A program made the translations under genes and the position numbers. Shown here piece by piece: positions 7,278 to 16,107 of a stretch of 64,000 bases of DNA (its first letter is position 1; every line of letters starts with the position of its first letter). The stretch is taken from NCBI RefSeq assembly GCF_030581005.1, contig NZ_JAUQSX010000001.1, forward strand, positions 434,001-498,000. The letters run 5' to 3'. Origin of the DNA: Hymenobacter mellowenesis (GTDB lineage: Bacteria; Bacteroidota; Bacteroidia; Cytophagales; Hymenobacteraceae). Under the pieces are notes generated by a model that saw only the letters and a list, made by a program, of their open reading frames with translations, had not been told where the DNA came from and did not search any database.

Positions 7278-8951
7278 TTACTTCAAATCCGGCAGCTTAA
7301 ACCCCTCCAACGCGCTGGGCTCGGCCATGAGCTTTTCGATATCGGCTACGGTGCGGGGGGCTTCGGCCGACAGGTTTTCGTAGCCGGTGGGCGTAATCAG
7401 GGCGTCGTCTTCGATGCGGACGCCAATGTTCCACCACTTGGGGTCGCAAGGCGAGCCGGCGGGGATGTAGATGCCGGGCTCGACGGTAATGACGTTGCCG
7501 ACCTGCAGCGGGCCGTAGCTGCCGCTGTCGTGCACATCGAGGCCGAGGTAGTGGCTGGCGCCGTGCGGGTAGTAGCGGCTGAATTCGTCTTTCTTTTTGA
7601 TAATGCCGAGCTTTTGCAGGCCGGCGGCTACCACGTCCTGGGTGGCTTTGTTGGGGGCGTCGAAGTCGGCGCCGGGGCGGCAGGCGGCAAAGCCGGCTTC
7701 CTGGGCAGCCAGCACCAGCTCGTAAATCTGGCGCTGGGCGGGGCTGAAGGTGCCGGAGGGCGGCGCGGTGCGCGTCACGTCGGCCGAGTAGCCGTGGTAT
7801 TCGGCACCGCAGTCCATGAGCACGAGGTCGTTGTCGAGGCGCTGGCGGTCGTTGGTTTCGTAATGCAGAATACAGCCGTTGGCCCCGCCGCCCACGATGC
7901 TGGGGTAGCCCTGGAACTCTGCGCCGTAGCGGCGGTACACATACTCGTGCAGGCCCTGCACATCCATTTCGCCCATGTCGGGGCGCAGCAGCTTCAGCAC
8001 TTCGCGCTGGCCTTGGGCGCTGATGCGGATGGCCCGGCGCAGCAGCACCAGTTCCTCGGGCGTTTTGATGGCGCGCAGGTCGCCGAGCTTTTCGCCCAGC
8101 GTGGCGTCGTCGAGGCGGCCGGGCGGATGGGCGGCGATGGCGGCTTTGCGGGCGGCATCGGTGGTGGCGGCGATGTAGTCGCGAATCAGCGGGGACTTTC
8201 CCAGGGCGGGGCTTTCCTTTACTTGGCTGCTCAAATACTCGGCAAAACCTTTGGAGCGGGTGAGCCCGAAGCGCCGAACAGCATTTTCCCATTCGCTCAC
8301 GTCCGCGCTGTAGTCAGCGGGCAGGCCGGCCTGCTGGCGGAAGGTGGCCACCAGGTTGTGCAGGTCGGCGGGGTTGCGGGCGTCGTCGCGCGTATCGGCG
8401 GGCAGGTGGTCGAAAAGCACTTTGTCAAAATCGGCCCACTTGAGGCCGGCAGCGGCGAAGTCCTTGTTGTCGGCCGTGTATTGCAGGGCCAGTTGCCCTT
8501 TGGCGCCGGCAGCGCCCAACCGGCGGCCAGTCCAAGACTCGCGCGCCGGGTCGCGGGGCTGGGTGAACAAGGCCTCGGTAATGCCCGGCTGGCCACCCAC
8601 GGTGCGCGGCTCCTTGAAGAGCAGCAGCACGGCGTCGGGCTCCTCGTAACCGGTGAGGTAGTGGAAATCGGGGTTTTGGTGGTAGACGTAGTCCACGTCG
8701 TTGGCCCGGTTGCGGACGGGCGCGGCAAACACCACGGCCACGCTATTGGGCGGCAACTGGGCCCGCAACAGCTCGCGGCGCTGCTTGTGGAAGGCCGGCG
8801 AAAGGAAATCGGTGGGCCGAGCGGGCGCCGCAGCGTCCACCATCGGCTCCGGAATGGACGTGGGCGCCTGCGCGGCGGCCCCGAAGCCGGCCAGCCCCAG
8901 CCAGCTCACTAAAATCATCTGTGAAACGCGCTGCCACGGCCGTGGCACCAT
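7278..8951 (-). CDS. Secreted Xaa-Pro aminopeptidase (M24B)
   Basis: About 557 residues, starting MVPRPWQRVSQ with a signal peptide ending near FGAAAQA. More upstream starts are open but would cross the rpmB terminator. An N-terminal creatinase-like domain (VAVVFAAPVRNRANDVDYVY, then LTGYEEPDAVLLLF) precedes the pita-bread catalytic domain. The five metal ligands are visible: DCGAEYHGYSADVTRT gives two Asp, PHGASHYLGLDVHD gives His, VEPGIYIP and GVRIEDDAL give Glu. It removes N-terminal residues before proline, probably in the periplasm. Its place between rpmB and rpmG breaks a conserved ribosomal block. Confidence 0.93.
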   Translation of the reverse strand: MVPRPWQRVSQMILVSWLGLAGFGAAAQAPTSIPEPMVDAAAPARPTDFLSPAFHKQRRELLRAQLPPNSVAVVFAAPVRNRANDVDYVYHQNPDFHYLTGYEEPDAVLLLFKEPRTVGGQPGITEALFTQPRDPARESWTGRRLGAAGAKGQLALQYTADNKDFAAAGLKWADFDKVLFDHLPADTRDDARNPADLHNLVATFRQQAGLPADYSADVSEWENAVRRFGLTRSKGFAEYLSSQVKESPALGKSPLIRDYIAATTDAARKAAIAAHPPGRLDDATLGEKLGDLRAIKTPEELVLLRRAIRISAQGQREVLKLLRPDMGEMDVQGLHEYVYRRYGAEFQGYPSIVGGGANGCILHYETNDRQRLDNDLVLMDCGAEYHGYSADVTRTAPPSGTFSPAQRQIYELVLAAQEAGFAACRPGADFDAPNKATQDVVAAGLQKLGIIKKKDEFSRYYPHGASHYLGLDVHDSGSYGPLQVGNVITVEPGIYIPAGSPCDPKWWNIGVRIEDDALITPTGYENLSAEAPRTVADIEKLMAEPSALEGFKLPDLK

Positions 8952-9034
8952 AAATCGGGGGTAAAATTGAGGCAGCATAAAATCAGGCTGGGCAAAAAGA
9001 ATCCGGCGATAAGGCAAGATAGCCGCCAACAGAC

Positions 9035-9087
9035 AAAGCCAGCGCCGCTGCGATTGCCTGAGAGACAACCGCAGCGGCGCTGGCTTT
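9035..9087 (-). terminator. Long hairpin terminator after rpmB
   Basis: A perfect stem of about 18 bases (AAAGCCAGCGCCGCTGCG with its complement) around a 17-base loop, ending in TTTG on the minus strand. It lies between rpmB and the aminopeptidase gene. Confidence 0.7.
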
Positions 9088-9170
9088 AGGTAGCAAGTAG
9101 TGAATATTCAGCAATAAGCTGCCTTTGGTGGCGCTTATTGCTTGCTAGTCAGCACTCAATACTGAAAATT

Positions 9171-9410
9171 CTAGTAAACGATGAAGCCCTGCTCCTTGGC
9201 CTTCTTCAAGGTGGCCATGATGCCGTTCTTGTTGATGGTGCGGATGGTGGAGGTAGCTACTTTCAGCGTCACCCAGGCGTCTTGCTCGGGGATGTAGAAG
9301 CGCTTTTTCTGCAGGTTCGGATAGAACTTGCGCTTGGTCTTGTTGTTAGCGTGCGAAACGTTGTTACCAACGCGGGTACGCTTGCCGGTCAAATCACAAA
9401 CACGGGCCAT
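9171..9410 (-). CDS. rpmB: 50S ribosomal protein bL28
   Basis: A 79-residue basic protein beginning [20 protein letters not shown], then [20 protein letters not shown] and [17 protein letters not shown], a full match to bL28. Its length is normal. It is a large-subunit protein. The gene reads alone, followed by a strong hairpin, so rpmB and rpmG are separate transcripts here. Confidence 0.97.
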   Translation of the reverse strand: MARVCDLTGKRTRVGNNVSHANNKTKRKFYPNLQKKRFYIPEQDAWVTLKVATSTIRTINKNGIMATLKKAKEQGFIVY

Positions 9411-9495
9411 GATATCGGAGGGTTAAATTTTATACAAAGCAGGGAAACGGGCCGCAAATATCGGCAAAAGTCTGGCATTCACCAAACACCCCGCC

Positions 9496-9732
<237 letters not shown>

Positions 9733-9758
9733 CTATTGTTAATCTTCAACTATTTCCC

Positions 9759-10268
9759 ATGAAAGCACCTTTTCGCCTGTTGCTGCTGGCTGGCCTCGCC
9801 GGGTTTTCGAGCCTAGCCGAATTGGTTTATGCGCAGGGCACCACGCCGGTGGTGCTGACCGCCGACACGGCCCCGGCCAGTGTGCGGCCGGCCCTGACCC
9901 GCGATGAAACCGCCCTGGCCGACCCCATGCGCGAGGCCCTGCGGACGCTGCCCCAGGCGAAAAAGCGCTTTCTGGCCGGCCTGCCTTCCGGCGACCAGTT
10001 TCTGCTCTCGGTGCGGGTCATTGCGACGGACACCAGCTTTCGGCAGGTTTCGGCACGGGTGCTGGGCTGGCACGGCAGTACTGTGCAAGCGCTTCTGCTG
10101 CCCGACGCCAAGAACTCAGCCAGCGCCACCGAGCCGGTGCCGGTGAGCTTCCCCGAAACCGCCGTGGTGGACTGGACGCTGTTGCGCGCTAGCGGCCGCG
10201 AGGAGGGAAATTATGTGGGCCGATACATTGATACCTCGCGGCAAATGGAAAACCTGCCCTTTCGCTAG
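9759..10268 (+). CDS. Secreted DUF2314-like protein
   Basis: About 169 residues starting MKAPFRLLLLAGLAGFSS, a signal peptide cleaved near VYAQG. The mature part is a single domain: ALRTLPQAKKRFLAGLPSGD, FLLSVRVIATD, VSARVLGW, VPVSFPETAVVDWTLL and EEGNYVGRYID. This order resembles DUF2314 (YegJ-like) proteins, which have an IxDW motif and a GxY tail. The upstream in-frame extension lacks a signal and is rejected. Function is unknown. A family A palindrome follows it. Confidence 0.55.
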   Translation: MKAPFRLLLLAGLAGFSSLAELVYAQGTTPVVLTADTAPASVRPALTRDETALADPMREALRTLPQAKKRFLAGLPSGDQFLLSVRVIATDTSFRQVSARVLGWHGSTVQALLLPDAKNSASATEPVPVSFPETAVVDWTLLRASGREEGNYVGRYIDTSRQMENLPFR

Positions 10269-10307
10269 GAAACGGTCAGGACATTTAAATAAAAAGCTGT
10301 TTTATGG

Positions 10308-10400
10308 ACGGTCATGCTGAGCTTGTCGAAGCATCTCTACCGCGCAAGCAATTCATTTACTGCTGCGGCAGAGATGCTTCGACAAGCTCAGCATGACCGT
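10308..10400. repeat. Family A palindrome, copy 3
   Basis: A perfect outer stem with ACGGTCATGCTGAGCTTGTC in the left arm and its complement on the right, then inner TCTCTACCGC against GCGGCAGAGA. It uses the core GAGCTTGTCGAAGC in place of GAGCGCAGCGAAGC. It lies between the DUF2314-like gene and rocD. Confidence 0.85.
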
Positions 10401-10490
10401 TTCTATAAATTCAAATACTGTGCAATGCTTTCGGCCCTGATGGCCGAAAAAACGTAAGTTCGTGGACTCATTTCCCGTTCCCACCGACTT

Positions 10491-11744
10491 ATGAATACCT
10501 CCGCCTCCCCCACCGCTACCAGCGCCCGCGCCGAGCAGCTGATGCAACTCGAAGACCAGTACGGCGCCCACAACTACCACCCGCTGCCCGTGGTGCTGAG
10601 CCGCGGCGAAGGCCCCCTGCTGTGGGATGTGGACGGCAAGCAGTATTTCGACTTTCTTTCAGCATACTCGGCTGTTAACCAGGGGCATTGCCACCCGCGC
10701 ATCATCGGGGCACTCACCAAGCAGGCGCAGCAGCTCACGCTCACGTCGCGGGCCTTTTTTAATGACCAGCTGGGCGCGGCTGAGAAGCAACTGTGCGAGC
10801 TGTTTGGCTACGACAAAGCGCTGTTGATGAACTCCGGCGCCGAAGCTGTGGAAACGGCCCTGAAGCTGGCCCGCAAGTGGGGCTACCAGGAGAAGGGCAT
10901 CGCCCCAAACATGGCCCGCATCATCGTGGCCGAGCATAACTTTCACGGGCGCACCACGGGCATCATTTCCTTCAGCACCGACGGCGACAGCACGGGCGGT
11001 TTCGGGCCCTACATGCCGGGCTACCAAGTGGTGCCGTATGAAGATTTGGAGGCGCTGGAGGAGGCGGTGAAAGAGCCGCATGTGTGCGCGTTTTTGGTCG
11101 AGCCCATTCAGGGCGAAGCGGGTGTGATGGTGCCGTCGGAAGGGTACTTGAAGAAGGCGGCGGCCATTTGCCAGGCACATAATGTGCTGTTTATTGCCGA
11201 TGAAATTCAGACCGGGCTGTGTCGCACGGGCCGCATGCTGGCGTGTGATTACGAGGGCGTGGACCCCGATATTCTTATTTTGGGCAAGGCGTTGAGCGGC
11301 GGCGTAATGCCGGTATCGGCGGTGCTGGCAAATGACATTATCATGCTCACCATTCAGCCGGGGCAGCACGGCTCTACGTTTGGCGGCAACCCGCTGGCCT
11401 GCGCCGTGATGCGCGCCGCGCTGGACGTGCTGATGGACGAAAAGCTGGCCGATAAAGCCTTCGCGCTGGGCGAAATCTTCCGCGAGCGCATGCGCCAGGT
11501 GCAGGCCAAGCGCCCCGAGCTGGTGGACCTGGTGCGCGGCAAGGGCCTGCTCAACGCGGTGGTTATCAATCCCACCGACGACGGCCGCACGGCCTGGGAC
11601 GTGTGCGTGACGCTGATGGAGCACGGCGTGCTGGCCAAGCCCACGCACGGCGACATCATCCGCTTCGCCCCGCCGCTGGTGATTACGGAAGAGCAATTGA
11701 ATGCCGCCTGCGACGTGATTGAGGAGGTGATTCTGGCGTTTTAA
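10491..11744 (+). CDS. rocD: Ornithine aminotransferase
   Basis: A 417-residue class III PLP aminotransferase. The N-terminus [20 protein letters not shown] and [20 protein letters not shown] are the ornithine-oxo-acid transaminase signature. The PLP features are [49 protein letters not shown] and the lysine in ILGKALSGG. It converts ornithine and 2-oxoglutarate to glutamate semialdehyde and glutamate in arginine breakdown. The FAD oxidoreductase downstream, on the same strand, may act on the proline side, but a palindrome lies between them. Confidence 0.95.
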   Translation: MNTSASPTATSARAEQLMQLEDQYGAHNYHPLPVVLSRGEGPLLWDVDGKQYFDFLSAYSAVNQGHCHPRIIGALTKQAQQLTLTSRAFFNDQLGAAEKQLCELFGYDKALLMNSGAEAVETALKLARKWGYQEKGIAPNMARIIVAEHNFHGRTTGIISFSTDGDSTGGFGPYMPGYQVVPYEDLEALEEAVKEPHVCAFLVEPIQGEAGVMVPSEGYLKKAAAICQAHNVLFIADEIQTGLCRTGRMLACDYEGVDPDILILGKALSGGVMPVSAVLANDIIMLTIQPGQHGSTFGGNPLACAVMRAALDVLMDEKLADKAFALGEIFRERMRQVQAKRPELVDLVRGKGLLNAVVINPTDDGRTAWDVCVTLMEHGVLAKPTHGDIIRFAPPLVITEEQLNAACDVIEEVILAF

Positions 11745-11761
11745 GTTATTCTTTGAATCGT

Positions 11762-11850
11762 CTGTCATCCTGAGCGCAGCGAAGGACCTTCTCACGCCTG
11801 GACAAGCAATTCAATCGTGAGAAGGTCCTTCGCTGCGCTCAGGATGACAG
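11762..11850. repeat. Family A palindrome, copy 4 (ATCC core)
   Basis: Perfect arms: CTGTCATCCTGAGCGCAGCG and AAGGACCTTCTCACG, matched on the right, with a loop of about 18 bases. The core is CATCC...GGACC instead of CATGC...GCATC, so stem compensation is kept. It lies in the rocD to oxidoreductase gap. Confidence 0.9.
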
Positions 11851-11866
11851 GCGTTTTATTTGCTCC

Positions 11867-13006
11867 ATGTCTGAACCCAACCTTTCTTACTGGGAGCACC
11901 AATCCTTTTTCGGCTCGGCCGATGTGGCAGTCATTGGCGCAGGGCTGGTGGGGCTGACGGCGGCGCGCTATTTGAAGCAACTACGGCCCGCGTGGCGCGT
12001 GGTGGTGCTTGAGCGCGGCGCCCTGCCCAGCGGCGCCAGTACCAAAAACGCCGGGTTTGCCTGCTTTGGGTCGATTTCGGAATTGATGGAGCAGGAAAAA
12101 CGGGGCGATTTGCAGGCGGTGGTGGCGGCGCGCTGGGAGGGCTTGGCGCGGCTGCGCGAGCTGTTGGGCGATGCCGAGCTGGACTACCGGCCGGTGGGTG
12201 GCTATGAGTTATTTCGGCACGAGGAATCGGCTTTGGCAGCGGAGTGCCGCGAGAAAATCGGTTATTTCAACCGGCTGCTGGCGCCGGTGGTAGGTCATGC
12301 CGTTACGTTTCGGGATGCCAGCGCGGAGGCGAGGCGCTTTGGGTTTCGCGGCGTGGATACGTTGCTGAAGAACGAACACGAAGGCAGCCTCGACGCCGGC
12401 CGTATGATGCGCTCCCTGCTGGCCCGCGTGTGGGCCGCCGATGTGCCCGTGCTCACTAATTGCGCCGTGGAAACCTTGGAAACCACGGCCGCCGGGGCGC
12501 GCCTGCACCTCGCCAACGGCGCGGTAGTGGAAGCCGGGCAAGTGCTGCTGGCCACCAATGCTTTCGCCACCGAGCTGCTGCCGGAGCTGGCCGTGACCCC
12601 CGGCCGCGGGCAGGTGCTGGTGACGGAACCGCTGCCCGATGTGCACTTGCCTGGCACGTTTCACTACGACCACGGCTACGCCTATTTCCGCCAGCTGGCC
12701 GACTGCCGCATCCTGCTGGGCGGGGGCCGCAACCTCGATTTCGAGGCCGAAGCCACCACCACGCCCGGCCTCACCAACGCTGTGCAGGCTTATCTGGAAA
12801 ACCTGCTGCACGATGTCATCGTGCCCGGCCGGCGGCCCCGCGTCGACTACCGTTGGAGCGGGGTAATGGGCTTCGGGCCGGCGCTGGCGCCTATCATCGA
12901 TTGGGTTAGGCCGGGCGTGCTGGCCGCCGTGCGCTGCAACGGCATGGGCGTGGCCCTGGGCGCGGGCACCGGCTGGCGCGCGGCGCAAAAGCTGGCCGCC
13001 GGGTAG
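11867..13006 (+). CDS. FAD-dependent amino acid oxidoreductase (DAO family)
   Basis: A 379-residue protein with an FAD-binding Rossmann start VAVIGAGLVGLTAARYLKQL and the acidic end VVVLERG, then GASTKNAGFACFGSISE, which matches the DAO family (glycine oxidase, D-amino acid dehydrogenase). Later family parts are DAGRMMRSLL, GQVLLATNAFATELLPEL, TPGRGQVLVTEPL, and the C-terminal RWSGVMGFGPALAPI with NGMGVALGAGTGWRAAQ. It is cytoplasmic or membrane-associated; the substrate cannot be read. Next to rocD, a role in amino acid breakdown is plausible. Confidence 0.88.
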   Translation: MSEPNLSYWEHQSFFGSADVAVIGAGLVGLTAARYLKQLRPAWRVVVLERGALPSGASTKNAGFACFGSISELMEQEKRGDLQAVVAARWEGLARLRELLGDAELDYRPVGGYELFRHEESALAAECREKIGYFNRLLAPVVGHAVTFRDASAEARRFGFRGVDTLLKNEHEGSLDAGRMMRSLLARVWAADVPVLTNCAVETLETTAAGARLHLANGAVVEAGQVLLATNAFATELLPELAVTPGRGQVLVTEPLPDVHLPGTFHYDHGYAYFRQLADCRILLGGGRNLDFEAEATTTPGLTNAVQAYLENLLHDVIVPGRRPRVDYRWSGVMGFGPALAPIIDWVRPGVLAAVRCNGMGVALGAGTGWRAAQKLAAG

Positions 13007-13062
13007 CGGAAACTGCCGCAGATTCGTAGAGCACAGTTCAGGTTCTTCATTCGGCTTCTTCT

Positions 13063-13614
13063 ATGCCTCTTGCTACGCGTTTTCGCTTGTTTTCTTCTCG
13101 TGCGCTGATTGCGCTGCTGGCCTTTTCCGGGCTGGCCAGTGGCTGCCAGAGCAGCCGGGCCAGCTTCTCGTTCCAGCCGGTAGCCGGGCGCGTGTCTCCG
13201 GTGGCCGGGCCGGCCGTTTCGGCGGCTTCAGTTCCTGATTCGGCGCGAGAAAAGCCTGCTTCACTGTCGCGCGCTGCTTCGCCTCAGGCAATGCGCTTGC
13301 CCTCCCAGCGGCCGCATCTTGCTCAACCGAATTTAGTGATGGAAACTGCTGTAGCTCCCGAAACAAAAGCGGCTGGGGTTGCTTCCGTTGCAAAACGCGC
13401 TTCGGCCGTGCAGCGTCGGCCGTGGCTGACGCGCCCACACGCCACGGCTGAGGCCGGCCTGGGCACCACCGTGCTGGGCGTGCTGGGCCTTGTGGTGCTG
13501 CCCATTGCCTTGGTAGGGTTGCTGCTGAGCGGCGGCGGGCTGGTGTGGGGCATCCTGGCGGGACTGGCGGCGCTAGCGGTGCTGGTGGCGTACATCGACC
13601 CGTTTGGCAGGTAG
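13063..13614 (+). CDS. Lipoprotein paralogue 1 with C-terminal membrane hairpin
   Basis: A 183-residue protein with a lipoprotein signal (LIALLAFSGLASGCQ). The mature start CQSSRASFSFQPV is shared with the next two genes. The middle is a low-complexity serine, alanine and proline linker. The C-terminus has two hydrophobic segments (LGVLGLVVLPIALVGLLLS and IL, then AGLAALAVLVAYI). A lipid anchor plus a membrane hairpin suggests an inner-membrane protein or one spanning the periplasm. I do not recognise the family. It is first of three tandem paralogues. Confidence 0.7.
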   Translation: MPLATRFRLFSSRALIALLAFSGLASGCQSSRASFSFQPVAGRVSPVAGPAVSAASVPDSAREKPASLSRAASPQAMRLPSQRPHLAQPNLVMETAVAPETKAAGVASVAKRASAVQRRPWLTRPHATAEAGLGTTVLGVLGLVVLPIALVGLLLSGGGLVWGILAGLAALAVLVAYIDPFGR

Positions 13615-13679
13615 TTTGGGGTTTGGGACGAACTTTGCGGGGAATTGCCTGCTTTTGCCCCGCAACTCGCGTTCTCCCA

Positions 13680-14285
13680 ATGAATAAACTGCGCTATTAC
13701 AGACTGCTGGCAACCGTGGCGGGCGCGTTGGGCGGGTGTCAGGGCGCCCGTTCCGCGTTCCCGTTTCACCATACCCAATGCGTGGCATCGTTGGCTTCAC
13801 CGGGTGCTACAGTGCTCCCCGCCGGGATGCAGGCAGTTCCACAAGCGACGCGCCCAACGCGACAGCCCGTCCCTGCAAGCGCCCACTGGTTCGGCGGCCA
13901 ACGGCGGCGCCTCGCCACCAGCTACGCTAGGCGACAGGCCTTGGGGGTGTCCCGGCGGGAGGCGCCAGCGGGCTTCTGCGTTCGCTTGCCACCTGCCGAT
14001 TCGGCCAAGCAGCGGTGGCGCCAGGGCTGGCGCAGTGAGCACACGCCTCCCGGAAAAACGGCAGGGTTTGGGTTGCTCGCCTTCGGAACCGCGGAATTAC
14101 TAGGAGGCTTTCTCTTGAGAAACGCAGCTGTTACGGGCGTTAGGGCTGGCGCTTCGCTTGGGCAGAGCTTAGGGCAGGCTTATTTCGGCAGCATGCTCCT
14201 TATTCTAGGTGCCGTCACTTTGCTGATTGGGTTCGTTATTTTGATTGTCAACGACTCCAAAAAACGCAGGCAAACTCGTTCCTGA
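13680..14285 (+). CDS. Lipoprotein paralogue 2 with C-terminal membrane hairpin
   Basis: A 201-residue protein starting MNKLRYYRLLATVAGALGGC. The lipobox cysteine is followed by QGARSAFPFHHTQC, which aligns with paralogue 1 (QSSRASFSFQPV). The middle linker is proline-, arginine- and alanine-rich. The C-terminus has GFGLLAFGTAELLGGFLL and MLLILGAVTLLIGFVILIV, two membrane segments, then a basic tail. The longer upstream frame is rejected because only the 13680 start gives a lipoprotein signal. Its TGA overlaps the next ATG by one base, so translation is probably coupled. Confidence 0.65.
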   Translation: MNKLRYYRLLATVAGALGGCQGARSAFPFHHTQCVASLASPGATVLPAGMQAVPQATRPTRQPVPASAHWFGGQRRRLATSYARRQALGVSRREAPAGFCVRLPPADSAKQRWRQGWRSEHTPPGKTAGFGLLAFGTAELLGGFLLRNAAVTGVRAGASLGQSLGQAYFGSMLLILGAVTLLIGFVILIVNDSKKRRQTRS

Positions 14286-14821
14286 TGCTCCCAACCTGCC
14301 GCCAAAAAGCATTGTTATTGCTCGTGACTGGGTTGCAGGCCGGATGCCGGGCGGAACGGGTAGCGTTTAGTGTTCAGCCAGTTCCGGGTCCGCACGCTGT
14401 TTGCCAACCGGTGAGCCAATCCGCGCCGAGCACCTTGCCACTGGTGTTTCCGAAAGCAGAGAATTCCAAGCGTCGGCGGGGCGACGGCCGCAAGCTTCCT
14501 GCCGCAAATGCCGTTCTGCCAAGGCTTGAGAAACCCGCGAAGTCGTTCTTCTTGCCGCCGAGGCACTCAGTTGGGTATTCCACGAAGATTTTAAGCAAAA
14601 TTCGTGTTCGCGCTGTTTCAACTGTCCGCTCGCAAGTGGCCCCGGCCAATGACTACGACCACGGATGGGAAACGTTCGGCATCTGCTTTTTGGGTATTTG
14701 CCTCGGCCTGATTGTCTTGTTGGTCGGCTGGTTCATTGCTTCAGTGCCCGTGGTCTTGGTCGGATTGGGCATCGGCCTGCTGTCGTTGCTTTATTTCCTG
14801 ATTGAGTCCGGGCACCTCTGA
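14285..14821 (+). CDS. Lipoprotein paralogue 3 with C-terminal membrane hairpin
   Basis: A 178-residue protein with LLLLVTGLQAGC as lipoprotein signal and mature start RAERVAFSVQPVPGP, clearly related to paralogues 1 and 2. The linker is basic. The C-terminus GICFLGICLGLIVLLVGWFI and VPVVLVGLGIGLLSLLYFLI gives two adjoining membrane segments. The family is unknown. The ATG overlaps the preceding stop (TGATG). This copy has a lower GC content in the hairpin part than its neighbours. Confidence 0.68.
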   Translation: MLPTCRQKALLLLVTGLQAGCRAERVAFSVQPVPGPHAVCQPVSQSAPSTLPLVFPKAENSKRRRGDGRKLPAANAVLPRLEKPAKSFFLPPRHSVGYSTKILSKIRVRAVSTVRSQVAPANDYDHGWETFGICFLGICLGLIVLLVGWFIASVPVVLVGLGIGLLSLLYFLIESGHL

Positions 14822-14926
14822 CAAACGAAGAAGTTCACCACATCACCGTTCTTCTACTGTAAAGCTCCAAATTGCTCGCTAACAGACAAGCATTTTTTGG
14901 TTTAATTATCACTGTTCTCCCCCTTT

Positions 14927-15913
14927 ATGCTCCCAACTCACCGCCCCCGCCGCAACCGCAAATCCGCCGTCATTCGCGACATGGTGCAGGAAACCCGCCT
15001 CACCGCCCACGATTTTATCTACCCCGTCTTCATCACCGAAGGCCAGAATCAGACCGAGGAAATCAAGTCGATGCCCGGCATCATGCGCTTCACGGCCGAC
15101 CGAGTGATTGATGAAATCGGGCAGTGCGTGGAGTTGGGCGTGAAAGCCTTCGCGCCCTTCCCCAACATCAACGAGGTGCTGAAGGACCCGATGGCCCGCG
15201 AAAGCGCCAACATGGACGGCCTCTACCTGAAAGCCGTGGCCGACATCAAGCGCCAGTTTCCGGAGGTCGTCATCATGACCGATGTGGCCATGGACCCCTA
15301 CAGTTCCGACGGCCACGACGGCGTAGTGGACCCCGATTCGGGCGAAATCCTCAATGACCCCAGCCTGGAAGTACTGGGCCATATGGCCCTGGCGCAGGCC
15401 CGCGCCGGCGCCGACATCATCGGGCCCAGCGACATGATGGACGGCCGCGTGGCCTGGATTCGGCGGGTGCTGGACGAGAACGGTTTTTCGCACGTCAGCA
15501 TCATGAGCTACACGGCCAAGTATGCATCGGCGTTCTATGGGCCGTTCCGGGATGCGCTGTCGTCGGCGCCGAAGAAAGGCGACAAAAAAAGCTACCAGAT
15601 GAACCCCGCCAACCGCCTCGAAGCCCTGCGTGAGCTGGCGCTGGACGAGACCGAAGGCGCCGACATGGTGATGATTAAGCCGGCGCTGAGCTACCTCGAC
15701 ATCATTCGGGAAGTGAAAAACCGCACCCACCTGCCCGTGACGGCCTACAATGTGAGCGGCGAGTACGCCATGATAAAAGCCGCCGCCCAGAACGGTTGGG
15801 TCGATGGCGAGCGCACAATGATGGAGGTGCTCACGAGCATCAAGCGCGCCGGGGCCGATGCGATTTTGACGTATTTTGCCAAGGAAGCGGCGGCGGTGCT
15901 GCGCCGCGGATAA
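14927..15913 (+). CDS. hemB: Porphobilinogen synthase (delta-aminolevulinate dehydratase)
   Basis: A 328-residue HemB of normal length. The two Schiff-base lysines are in SYTAKYASAFYGPFRDA and MVMIKPALSYLD. In place of the zinc-type triple-cysteine loop it has DVAMDPYSSDGHDGVVD, so it is a zinc-independent, magnesium-type enzyme. It joins two 5-aminolevulinate molecules to porphobilinogen in the cytoplasm, in the haem pathway. No other haem gene is adjacent. A family A palindrome follows. Confidence 0.96.
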   Translation: MLPTHRPRRNRKSAVIRDMVQETRLTAHDFIYPVFITEGQNQTEEIKSMPGIMRFTADRVIDEIGQCVELGVKAFAPFPNINEVLKDPMARESANMDGLYLKAVADIKRQFPEVVIMTDVAMDPYSSDGHDGVVDPDSGEILNDPSLEVLGHMALAQARAGADIIGPSDMMDGRVAWIRRVLDENGFSHVSIMSYTAKYASAFYGPFRDALSSAPKKGDKKSYQMNPANRLEALRELALDETEGADMVMIKPALSYLDIIREVKNRTHLPVTAYNVSGEYAMIKAAAQNGWVDGERTMMEVLTSIKRAGADAILTYFAKEAAAVLRRG

Positions 15914-15937
15914 GATGTTTTAGATAAGAAAACCAGG

Positions 15938-16058
15938 CGTCATGCTCATCTGGCGTCCGCGTAGCCGAAGCATCTCTACCGTAATACTTAATCCTGCTAA
16001 TTGGATTACTGCTGCGATAGAGATGCTTCGGCTGCGCGGATGCCAGATGAGCATGACG
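15938..16058. repeat. Family A palindrome, copy 5 (extended arm)
   Basis: The left arm CGTCATGCTCATCTGGCGTC is longer than in other copies and is followed by CGAAGCATCTCTACCG. The right arm matches it. An inner loop carries AATCC...GGATT, a second small stem. Confidence 0.85.
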
Positions 16059-16107
16059 TTCTTTTTCAAGGTTGTTTACTCAAATTCTCGCTTTACCACT
16101 TCGTACA

